A DNA stretch of 13,133 nt from Bifidobacteriaceae bacterium (GTDB taxonomy: Bacteria > Actinomycetota > Actinomycetes > Actinomycetales > WQXJ01): the NCBI GenBank assembly GCA_031278665.1, contig JAITKC010000195.1:1-13133 (forward strand). The letters are read 5' to 3'. Numbering within the stretch: position 1 is the stretch's first letter; every line of letters starts with the position of its first letter. This document shows, piece after piece, positions 7,150 to 13,133 of the stretch. The translations under genes were made by a program, and so were the position numbers. The notes under the pieces were generated by a model. That model was not told the DNA's origin, ran no database searches, and worked only from the letters and a program-made list of their open reading frames with translations.

Positions 7150-7935
7150 ATGTCGGTGATGGGAATCGCCCTCTACAGCCGGGACGCGGCGACAACAGCC
7201 GCCTTCTACGAGCGCCATCTGGGCGCCAGTCAGTCGGCCCGGGCTGATGGCTCGGTCCGGCTTCGCCTGGACGGCGGCGGCCTGATCGAGTTGAGGCCGA
7301 TAGGCGGCGTCGATGCCGACCCGGCGCCCTGCGACGACGGCCGGAACGGCTACTGGCACGCCGGTGTGCTGGTGGGCGACTTCGACGCGACGGTCAAAAG
7401 TCTGCGCGGGGAAGGCGTCGAGTGGTTTATCGAGCCGGTCTTCAACCAGGTGGCCCAAGTCTGGTGCGGGTTTTTCCACGACCCCGACGGGCACGTCGTC
7501 GAGTTGGTCGGCGGCCAGCAGCAATACAGCCAGGTGTTCGATGGCGAGGCGGCGGCCAGGCGGGCACGGGCGCGGCCGGGCGAGGCGGCGTTATTCGAAC
7601 ACGTGGCCTTCACGACGCCCGATTGGGCGCGGACCAGGCGGACCTGGACCCGGGCCGGCTACACGGTGGTGGGATCGCTCGACCTCAGCGACGGCGACCC
7701 CCGCGGAATGGTGCTGTACTACTTGACCGGCGCCGACGGCCTGACAGTCGAGGTCTTCACCTACACCGCGCCGACCGCTCGGGCCCTCGACCCGGCGCCG
7801 CGCCAGGGTTTCGCCGGTCTGTTGGCAACCGCCGGCACCCGCGCGCGGCTTGAAGTCGATCGGATCGCCGACTTCGCCCCGAACCGGGGACGCTATGTGG
7901 ACCAAGCCGGACTGACGGTTATAGACGCGGAATAG
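7150..7935 (+). CDS. Two-module VOC-superfamily protein (glyoxalase/extradiol dioxygenase fold)
   Basis: A 261-residue cytoplasmic protein made of two vicinal-oxygen-chelate modules. Module 1 (about 1-125) has the metal-ligand candidates His70 in YWHAGVL and Glu118 in FHDPDGHVVELV. Module 2 (about 145-260) has His151 in LFEHVAF and Glu201 in LTVEVFTY. VOC proteins use a divalent metal for isomerisation, epimerisation, lyase or ring-cleavage chemistry. Which one applies here cannot be told. A two-module layout is also found in extradiol dioxygenases, so an aromatic substrate is possible. I chose ATG 7150 because the frame's longer start would overlap the permease gene and GAAGG lies nine bases upstream; ATG 7159 is an alternative. 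The first glycosidase starts 39 bases after the stop, so the gene sits in the middle of the sugar operon. Confidence 0.82.
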   Translation: MSVMGIALYSRDAATTAAFYERHLGASQSARADGSVRLRLDGGGLIELRPIGGVDADPAPCDDGRNGYWHAGVLVGDFDATVKSLRGEGVEWFIEPVFNQVAQVWCGFFHDPDGHVVELVGGQQQYSQVFDGEAAARRARARPGEAALFEHVAFTTPDWARTRRTWTRAGYTVVGSLDLSDGDPRGMVLYYLTGADGLTVEVFTYTAPTARALDPAPRQGFAGLLATAGTRARLEVDRIADFAPNRGRYVDQAGLTVIDAE

Positions 7936-7974
7936 GGCCGGCCGGCCGAACCACCAGAAAGGAGACGCGCGACG

Positions 7975-8955
7975 ATGCGCGACGATTACTCGGACGTTCG
8001 AGGTTTCAATTATCAGATGTCCACCGGCTCGACCAGTTTGGAGAACTGGCTGCGCTATTCCCCGGACCGCTTCGAATTGGAGTTGCGACGAGGCAAGGAA
8101 TATTTCCCGGCCTTTAACACGTTGCGCCTGTGGCTTAGCTGGGACGCCTATTTCCGCAGGCCGGGGGTCTTCAAGGAGCGGTTTGAGTCGCAGTTGGCGA
8201 TCGCCGACCGATTGGGGCTGAAAGTGGTCGCCTGTTTGTTCAACCGCTGGCACGACGTGACCGGCTACGACAACGGCGGCGTTTACCTCGACAATTTTCT
8301 CCTGCCCGCCGCCTGGGCCCACTACGTGAGGTTATACGGCGAGTTCGCGGCGGACGTGGTGGGGGAGCACGCCGACGACGACAGAGTGATTATCTGGGAC
8401 ATCTGCAACGAGCCGTGGCCTTACAACAATTTCAGCCAGGCGGTCAAAGCGCTGGTCAAACCCGAACTGGAGTGGCTGGTCGAGATGCACGCGATCGTCA
8501 AAGGCACCGGCTCGGCCATCCCGACCGGGGTCAGCGTGCACAATTACCTCGGGATCGAGGGCCTGGGCTGGGTGGAGCCGCTCTCGGACGTGTTGCTGAT
8601 CCACCCGTACTACATGTGCACGTCCGAGAACATCTACGACCCGGCCCGCCGCGCCCGCTACGAGGCCCACGTCATGGAATACGTCGAATACGCGCGCCGC
8701 GTCGGCAAGCCAATTCTGGTGACCGAGACTTGTTGGGGCGCCGACACCGACGAGCAGCGGGTGGAGATAATGCGGTTCACTTTGCAAACACTCGCCAAAC
8801 ACAATTTGGGATTCATTCCCCACGCCCTGCACTACTCGCTCTGCGCCGATCTGCACGACGAAGTGGACGGGTTTGTGGGTCAGTGCCGAAATCTGGCCTT
8901 CACCAGGCGCGACGGCGCCCTGCGACCGGGCCACGAGATTTTCAACAACTTCTAG
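7975..8955 (+). CDS. GH5-like (clan GH-A) cytoplasmic glycosidase, copy 1
   Basis: A 326-residue TIM-barrel protein of the cellulase/GH5-like type with no signal peptide, so it acts inside the cell on imported substrate. The clan GH-A catalytic pair is visible: acid/base Glu146 in WDICNEPW, at the end of strand 4, and nucleophile Glu251 in LVTETCWG, at the end of strand 7. Other active-site candidates are Arg and Trp in LRLWLSWDAYF, NRWHDV, VSVHNYLG and HPYYMCTSEN. A retaining beta-glycosidase mechanism would follow from the clan; the exact sugar specificity is not readable. The ATG has AAAGGAG ten bases upstream. The next gene is a close paralogue starting ten bases after this stop. Compared with it, this copy has one extra residue and a different C-terminal loop (GQCRNLAFTRRDG). 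Confidence 0.85.
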   Translation: MRDDYSDVRGFNYQMSTGSTSLENWLRYSPDRFELELRRGKEYFPAFNTLRLWLSWDAYFRRPGVFKERFESQLAIADRLGLKVVACLFNRWHDVTGYDNGGVYLDNFLLPAAWAHYVRLYGEFAADVVGEHADDDRVIIWDICNEPWPYNNFSQAVKALVKPELEWLVEMHAIVKGTGSAIPTGVSVHNYLGIEGLGWVEPLSDVLLIHPYYMCTSENIYDPARRARYEAHVMEYVEYARRVGKPILVTETCWGADTDEQRVEIMRFTLQTLAKHNLGFIPHALHYSLCADLHDEVDGFVGQCRNLAFTRRDGALRPGHEIFNNF

Positions 8956-8965
8956 GGAGGACGCA

Positions 8966-9943
8966 ATGAAAGCGGATTTTTCTGACGTCCGCGGGTTCAA
9001 CTACCAGCTGTCGACCGGCTCGACGTCGCTCGAGAACTGGCTCTACTACGACCCGGACGTCTACGAACTCGAGATCAGACGCGGGAAGGAGTACTTCCCC
9101 GGGTGGAACACAATTCGGCTTTGGCTGAGCTGGGACGCCTATTTCCGCAAGCCGGCGGTCTTCAAGGGGCGCCTCGAGTCGATGGTCGCGATAGCCGACC
9201 GATTCGACCTCAAAGTCATCGCCTGCCTGTTCAACCGCTGGCACGACGTCACGGGGTTCGACAACGGCGGGGTCTACCTGGACAACTTCTTGCGTCCCGA
9301 GGCCTGGGCCTATTACGTTCCGCTTTACGAGGCCTACGCCGCCGATGTCGTGGGCGCGCACGCCGGCGACGAGCGGATAATAATGTGGGACATCTGCAAC
9401 GAGCCGTGGCCGTACAACGAGTTCAACGAGGCGGTGACGGCTTTCTGGGGAGCTGAAATGGACTGGCTGACGGCAATGCACAAGGCTATAAAAGGGGCCG
9501 ACGGGCGGACCCCGATTTGCGTGTCGGTGCACAACTACCTGGGGATCGACGGCCTGAGGTGGGTCGATCCGATCTCAGACGTGTTCTCCATACATCCGTA
9601 CTATATGTGCACATCTGAGAATCTCTACGACCCGAACCGGCGGGCCAAGTATGATCGCCACATCGCCGAATACGCCGAGTACGCCCGGGCGGCCGGCAAA
9701 CCGATCCTGGCGACGGAGACCTGCTGGGGAGCGGACACCGACCTGGAACGGGCCGAGATCATCAGGTTCACTCTCGAGACGTTGACCAAGCACAATATGG
9801 GCTTCGTGCCGCACGCCCTGCATTACGGGGCGACGGCCGACCTGCACACCGACGAAGACGGGTTCATGGGCGAGACGTACCTGCCCTTCATCAACAAAGA
9901 CGGCTCGCTTCGGGCGGGGCACGATGTCTACAACAACTACTGA
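8966..9943 (+). CDS. GH5-like (clan GH-A) cytoplasmic glycosidase, copy 2
   Basis: A 325-residue paralogue of the preceding gene, identical at well over half of positions by eye and alignable end to end with one single-residue gap. The catalytic glutamates fall at the same numbers: Glu146 in WDICNEPW and Glu251 in LATETCWG. There is no signal peptide. The frame is open further upstream, but ATG 8966 has GGGAGGA five bases before it and reproduces the N-terminus of copy 1 (SDVRGFNYQ). Differences cluster around residues 150-180 and in the C-terminal loop (GETYLPFINKDG against GQCRNLAFTRRDG), which may alter specificity. Codon choices differ widely between the copies, so the duplication is not recent. 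The two may act on different linkages or form a hetero-oligomer; both are inference. Confidence 0.85.
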   Translation: MKADFSDVRGFNYQLSTGSTSLENWLYYDPDVYELEIRRGKEYFPGWNTIRLWLSWDAYFRKPAVFKGRLESMVAIADRFDLKVIACLFNRWHDVTGFDNGGVYLDNFLRPEAWAYYVPLYEAYAADVVGAHAGDERIIMWDICNEPWPYNEFNEAVTAFWGAEMDWLTAMHKAIKGADGRTPICVSVHNYLGIDGLRWVDPISDVFSIHPYYMCTSENLYDPNRRAKYDRHIAEYAEYARAAGKPILATETCWGADTDLERAEIIRFTLETLTKHNMGFVPHALHYGATADLHTDEDGFMGETYLPFINKDGSLRAGHDVYNNY

Positions 9944-9958
9944 AGGAGGAATGTCAAC

Positions 9959-10324
9959 ATGCCCCTAGTTCAGGTGGACTTGGATCGCGAGCTTTGGAAC
10001 CGCCACGGCCAGAAGCTCTCGGAGGCAATCCAGCGCGCTCAGGTCAAAGGCCTCGAGATTCCGCCCGAGGACCTTTTCCACGTCTTCAGGCCGCGCGATC
10101 CGGGCGAGATAATCTTCGACCCCGGCTTCATGGGCGTCGACCGCCGTTCGCTTCTGGTCATCCGGGTGGTCTTCGTCCACGAACATCCGGTAGTCAAACA
10201 CAAATATGCCTTCTATCAGGCCGTCGTTGAAGAACTCGGCGCGCTTGGCGTCAGATCGGAGGACATCATGGTGTGCGTCACCGAGAACACGTACGAGGAC
10301 TGGTACGCGGGCGGCGTCAACTGA
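9959..10324 (+). CDS. Tautomerase-superfamily protein (4-oxalocrotonate tautomerase-like, long form)
   Basis: A 121-residue protein starting Met-Pro-Leu-Val. In this superfamily Met is removed and Pro acts as the N-terminal catalytic base. The pattern fits the longer tautomerase group: an N-terminal beta strand, a helix (KLSEAIQRAQVKGLEIP), the central VDRRSLLVIRVVF strand, a second helix beginning KHKYAFYQAVVEELGALG, then SEDIMVCVTENTYEDWYAGG, matching the ExxxxxWxxG ending typical of the family. The likely reaction is keto-enol tautomerisation, or a related dehalogenase or decarboxylase reaction. ATG 9959 is set by AAGGAGG at 9943-9949, which overlaps the stop of the preceding glycosidase. 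Its place inside a glycosidase operon is unusual and suggests that a keto or enol product is formed. A 9-bp tandem repeat follows immediately after the stop. Confidence 0.8.
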   Translation: MPLVQVDLDRELWNRHGQKLSEAIQRAQVKGLEIPPEDLFHVFRPRDPGEIIFDPGFMGVDRRSLLVIRVVFVHEHPVVKHKYAFYQAVVEELGALGVRSEDIMVCVTENTYEDWYAGGVN

Positions 10325-10328
10325 CGTC

Positions 10329-10379
10329 GTCGGCATCGTCGGCATCGTCGGCATAGTCGGCGTAGTCGGCATAGTCGGC
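10329..10379 (+). repeat. 9-bp tandem repeat (minisatellite) after the tautomerase gene
   Basis: GTCGGC recurs six times at exact 9-bp spacing (10329, 10338, 10347, 10356, 10365, 10374), separated by ATC, ATC, ATA, GTA and ATA. The array begins five bases after the tautomerase stop and lies wholly between genes. The copies have drifted only in the last three bases. A length change would leave the flanking reading frames intact but would alter the gap to the oxidoreductase gene. Confidence 0.85.
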
Positions 10380-10449
10380 GGGCGAGGCGGGCCGAGGCGC
10401 CCGGCGCCGCCGACCGAAACAACCCAACCAAAGTTAGGAAGGTGACTCC

Positions 10450-11568
10450 ATGTCCCAGGCCATGTCCGAGAGCATGTCCGAATCGAAAACCGGTCGGCCG
10501 CACCGCTACCTAGTTGTCGGAAGCGGCTGGCGTTCGGGTGTTTACCTGCGCTTGGGAACCGGGTTCCCGGACCGCCTGCGGGCCACCGGAATTGTGGCCG
10601 AGACGTCGGCGCAGGCCGAGGAGGCGGGCGCCAAATGGGGTCTGCCGGCCGGCACGAGCGTCGAGGAGGCGGTCAAACGCGACAAACCGGACTTCGTCTG
10701 CGTCCTGGTGCCCTGGAAAGTGGCGCCGGTGATCACCGGCGCGGTGGTGCGAATGGGAACGCCGGTGATGTGCGAGACGCCGCCGGCCGAAGACCTCGAC
10801 GGACTGAAGTCGGTCTGGGCCGACGTCGGGTCGTCTGGTTTGGTCCAATCCTCGGAACAGTATTTGCGCTACCCGTCCCAGGTGGCGCGGCTCAAGATCA
10901 TCGAGTCGGGCCAGATCGGAAAGGTCACCGCGGTGCATGTGTCGCAGTCGCACCTTTACCACGAGGTCTCGGTGCTGCGAAAATTCCTCGGGGCGGACAT
11001 GTCGCCCTTGACGGTCACCGCCCACGACGTGCCGGTCGGGTTGGTCGAGCCGCAGGATTACGGTTTGTGGTCATACGATGACGCCGTCAAAGACCTGGTC
11101 AACACTTTCGCCCATTTGGGCTTCGATTCGGGCGGGTTCGGCACCTACGACTTCACCACCCGCCAGTGGTGGAACCCGTTGCGGGTGGATCGCATAGTGG
11201 TCAACGGGTCGCGCGGCGAGATCCTGGACGACCGGGTGACCTACCTACAGGGCAACCGCCGCATTGTGACCGACTGCTTGAACCGCCGCCACGGCGGCGA
11301 CGAGATGACTTTCGAGGGCCGGGAACTGGACCAGATCAGCTACGCCGGCCAGCTCTTGTGGACGAACGACTGGCTGGGGCGCAACCTGACCGATGACGAC
11401 TTGGCCCTGGCCGCCCAATTGGACGCGATGGGCGAGTGGGTGGCCGGGAACGGGCCGGAGCCCTATCCGATGGCGCAAGCCTGCCAAGACCACGCGATTT
11501 CGCTGGCCATCGAGGAGTCCGCGGCCGCTCAAAAGTCGCTCCGGGTCGAGGGTCTGCCCTGGATGTGA
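10450..11568 (+). CDS. Divergent Gfo/Idh/MocA-family oxidoreductase
   Basis: A 372-residue NAD(P)-dependent sugar oxidoreductase-like protein. The N-terminal Rossmann domain opens with YLVVGSGWRSG (Gly24, Gly26), then VEEAVKRDKPDFVCVLVPW, as in this family. The position of the family's EKP motif reads CETPPAEDLDGL (Thr110), so the usual lysine is replaced by threonine. The C-terminal domain follows SEQYLRYPSQVARLKIIESGQIGKV, the normal junction, but I do not find the common GGGxxxDxGxH helix. It may therefore act on an unusual substrate, or not by ordinary hydride transfer. The start is ATG 10450 with GGAAGG eight bases upstream. The first 12 residues are three repeats of Met-Ser-x-x, so ATG 10462 or 10474 could also serve. 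It is probably the last structural gene of the operon. Confidence 0.85.
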   Translation: MSQAMSESMSESKTGRPHRYLVVGSGWRSGVYLRLGTGFPDRLRATGIVAETSAQAEEAGAKWGLPAGTSVEEAVKRDKPDFVCVLVPWKVAPVITGAVVRMGTPVMCETPPAEDLDGLKSVWADVGSSGLVQSSEQYLRYPSQVARLKIIESGQIGKVTAVHVSQSHLYHEVSVLRKFLGADMSPLTVTAHDVPVGLVEPQDYGLWSYDDAVKDLVNTFAHLGFDSGGFGTYDFTTRQWWNPLRVDRIVVNGSRGEILDDRVTYLQGNRRIVTDCLNRRHGGDEMTFEGRELDQISYAGQLLWTNDWLGRNLTDDDLALAAQLDAMGEWVAGNGPEPYPMAQACQDHAISLAIEESAAAQKSLRVEGLPWM

Positions 11569-11715
11569 CGCCGGCGCGGGGGCCGTTTGGCGCGGCGACG
11601 CGAGTTGTGCGGGGCGGACCGATTATGGTGGCAGGATGACTGGTGACCGGCGGCCGCTGGCGTCCCGGCGCGATCCCAGGGCCAGGAGCCTGCCCGCGGC
11701 CCGGGGGAGGGCGCT

Positions 11716-12765
11716 GTGACCAGCCCGCCGTCGCGCCGTCGCGGCGCCCCGAGGACCACCCTGGACCAGATCGCCCGCGACGCCGGTGTCTCGATTTCAA
11801 CTGTCTCGAAGGTGCTGAACGGGCGGCCGGGCGTCTCCCCGACGACGCGGGCGCTGATTGAGACCAGGCTGGCGAAACACCGTTATCGGCCGCGTTCGGC
11901 CAATCAGGAAGGCGCCATCGAACTGGTCTACATTCCGTTCGGATCGGATTGGCTGACCGACGTGATGGAGGGCGTCTGCTCGGTGGCGCGCGAACTCGGC
12001 GTCGGTCTGACCGTGACCCGGTGGGACGACCACTCCGGGGCGCCCAGGGACTGGCTGGAGGGCGTCGCCCGCCGCCAGCCCCTGGGCGTGGTGTCGCTGT
12101 TCGCGACGCCTTCGGCCGACGACCGGCGCCGGCTCGCCAACCGCTCGATCCCGTTCGTCATAATCGACCCGGCCGGCGATCCGGGGCCCCAGGTCACCCA
12201 CATCGGCGGGCAGAACTGGGCGGGCGGCCTGGCCGCCGCCGGCCACTTGCTAGATCTTGGGCATCGCCGCATCGCCGTGCTGACCGGGTCGGGCCAGCGC
12301 CTTTGCTTCCCGGCCCGCACCTCGGGTTTCCGGGCCGGTTTGGAGATGGCCGGAGTGCCCTACGACCCGGAGCTGACCCGGGCGTTCGACTTCGAAAAGG
12401 AACCCGGCGACGCCCACGTGGTCGCCCTGTTGGATCTGCCGGATCCGCCGACCGGCTTCTTCGCCCAGGCCGACGTGGTCGCGCTGAGCGTCTACCGCGA
12501 GGCGGCGCGGCGGGGTTTGAGAATTCCCCACGACTTGTCGGTGGTCGGATATGACGACTTGCCATTGGCCGCCCGGGTGGCGCCGCCGTTGACCACGGTG
12601 CGTCAGCCGATTAGGGAAATCGCCAAAGCGGCCGCCCGGTTGGTGGCGGGTTCGGCTTCGGCCGGCCCGCCGATGGAGTTCGCCACCGAGTTGGTGGTCC
12701 GCCAGTCCACGGCCCCGCCTCGGGCCGACCGGTCCCGCCGGGACGGTCGCCCGCCGGGCCGTTAG
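11716..12765 (+). CDS. LacI-family transcriptional regulator
   Basis: A 349-residue DNA-binding regulator. The helix-turn-helix is at about residues 15-36 (TLDQIARDAGVSISTVSKVLNG), followed by SPTTRALIETRLAKHRYRPR. The hinge is short and lacks the leucine-bearing AxxLR helix of classical LacI, a form I recall from other actinobacterial members. The periplasmic-binding-like effector domain runs from about 70 to 330, with VTHIGGQNWAGGLAAAGHLLDLGHRRIAVLTG, RTSGFRAGLEMAG, DLSVVGYDDLPLAARVAPPLTTVRQP and REIAKAAARLV. The last 20 residues are a basic disordered tail. The GTG start has GGGGGAGGG just before it. It follows the cluster after 147 bases on the same strand, so it probably controls the cluster and may be read from it or from its own promoter. 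The inducer is likely an imported sugar or product. Confidence 0.93.
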   Translation: MTSPPSRRRGAPRTTLDQIARDAGVSISTVSKVLNGRPGVSPTTRALIETRLAKHRYRPRSANQEGAIELVYIPFGSDWLTDVMEGVCSVARELGVGLTVTRWDDHSGAPRDWLEGVARRQPLGVVSLFATPSADDRRRLANRSIPFVIIDPAGDPGPQVTHIGGQNWAGGLAAAGHLLDLGHRRIAVLTGSGQRLCFPARTSGFRAGLEMAGVPYDPELTRAFDFEKEPGDAHVVALLDLPDPPTGFFAQADVVALSVYREAARRGLRIPHDLSVVGYDDLPLAARVAPPLTTVRQPIREIAKAAARLVAGSASAGPPMEFATELVVRQSTAPPRADRSRRDGRPPGR

Positions 12766-12783
12766 GCGCTCTAGGTCAGCGCC
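12765..12783. terminator. Hairpin between convergent genes, possible bidirectional terminator
   Basis: GGCGCT (12765-12770) and AGCGCC (12778-12783) form a perfect 6-bp stem around a seven-base loop. It spans the 10-base gap and touches the stops of both converging genes. There is no T-run on either side, so termination is possible but unproven. Confidence 0.3.
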
Positions 12784-13133
12784 GGCGCAGCCGGGCCAGT
12801 TCTTCGGCCGACGTCTCCGCCCGCAGCGCCGAATCGGCGGCGGCGACGTCTTGGTGGGGATGGATGATGATCTTGCCGGTGTCGGAGCGCCGTTGGCCGA
12901 GCAGCGCCAAGGCGTCGCCATACTTGTCCAACGGGTATTCGTGGGTCACCAGGGCGCTCGGGTGGACAACTTGGCGGGCGATCAAGTCGACGACTTCCGG
13001 CCAGACGCCGGGGCAGGCGAGCGACCCGATCAGCTCTTGGTCTTGGACGACCATTTGGTCGAGCGGGATCTCCACCAAAGGCAGGCCGGTGAACCCGACC
13101 GAGACCAGCCGGCCGGCGGGGGCCAGCGCGCGG
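12776..13133 (-). CDS. Medium-chain (zinc-type) alcohol dehydrogenase, C-terminal part
   Basis: Partial: the gene enters from the right edge and its stop is TGA at 12778-12776, leaving 119 residues. They match the C-terminal end of the MDR/Tdh-type dehydrogenase fold: the last Rossmann strand (LAPAGRLVSVGF), the dimer-interface strand (VVQDQELIGSLACPGVWPEVVDLIARQ), THEYPLDKYGDALALL, and a tail beginning TGKIIIHP. The zinc-binding catalytic domain lies outside the window, so metal use and substrate are unknown. It converges on the LacI-family gene. It could oxidise a sugar alcohol or hydroxyl group from the same pathway, but its opposite orientation means it need not belong to the cluster. After TGKIIIHP comes a short Ala/Glu/Arg extension. 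Confidence 0.85.
   Translation of the reverse strand, partial: RALAPAGRLVSVGFTGLPLVEIPLDQMVVQDQELIGSLACPGVWPEVVDLIARQVVHPSALVTHEYPLDKYGDALALLGQRRSDTGKIIIHPHQDVAAADSALRAETSAEELARLRRR

Noticed and set aside
7936..7947. GGCCGGCCGGCC palindrome before glycosidase 1
   Set aside because: It is a simple GGCC repeat in very GC-rich DNA with no T-run and no sign of a specific binding site.
10329..10379. CRISPR-like array
   Set aside because: The unit is only 9 bp with three-base variable parts. There are no spacers of CRISPR length and no cas genes.
10206..10445. Open frame encoding a VGI-repeat protein through the 9-bp array
   Set aside because: It starts inside the tautomerase gene in another frame, has no ribosome-binding site, and the repeat peptide is simply the 9-bp unit translated.
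11605..11629. Promoter for the LacI-type gene: TTGTGC with TATGGT
   Set aside because: The spacer is only 13 bases, and no better -35 is present. TATGGT alone could still be a -10, but this is too weak to list as a feature.
11643..11861. 72-codon open frame overlapping the start of the LacI-type gene
   Set aside because: It runs in a different frame through the helix-turn-helix coding region, and the LacI-type gene is clearly real.

Overview
The window looks like chromosomal DNA from a high-GC Gram-positive bacterium (Actinomycetota). The evidence is the GC-rich sequence, strong third-position G/C bias in every real gene, GTG and TTG starts, a possible leaderless gene, actinobacterial-type proteins (an extended MalQ and a NIPA-like DMT transporter) and a GC-rich alanine/glycine tail on the first gene. 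I cannot name the genus. Isoleucine ATA codons are unexpectedly common for such DNA. I see no tRNA, rRNA, CRISPR array, transposase or phage gene.

Left block (1-3505): the 3' end of an unidentified gene, a small AroQ-type chorismate mutase, a long 4-alpha-glucanotransferase (malQ) and a multi-membrane-span DMT/NIPA-like transporter. This looks like housekeeping DNA. It ends with a good intrinsic terminator at about 3580-3601.

Control region (3506-3938): a 433-base gap with no convincing gene. It holds the terminator, an AT-richer patch with three TTTCGT words and a TATAGT -10-like hexamer, three tandem 11-bp repeats, a perfect 10-bp palindrome and a strong Shine-Dalgarno site.

Central cluster (3939-11568), eight genes on the + strand with mostly short gaps: a sugar-binding lipoprotein, two ABC permeases with EAA loops, a two-module VOC (glyoxalase/dioxygenase fold) protein, two tandem paralogous GH5-like glycosidases without signal peptides, a tautomerase-superfamily protein with an N-terminal catalytic proline, and a divergent Gfo/Idh/MocA oxidoreductase. 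A LacI-family regulator (11716-12765) follows on the same strand. After it, convergent, is the C-terminal part of a medium-chain dehydrogenase that runs off the window.

Reading of the cluster: a small glycoside or oligosaccharide is captured outside, imported by the two permeases using an ATPase encoded elsewhere, and cleaved in the cytoplasm by the paired glycosidases. The sugar or aglycone is then processed by the oxidoreductase, tautomerase and VOC protein, under LacI-type control. Tautomerase and VOC enzymes are unusual partners for a plain cellobiose- or maltose-type operon. They suggest an oxidised, keto/enol or aromatic-linked substrate. That substrate is my inference; the sequence does not show it.
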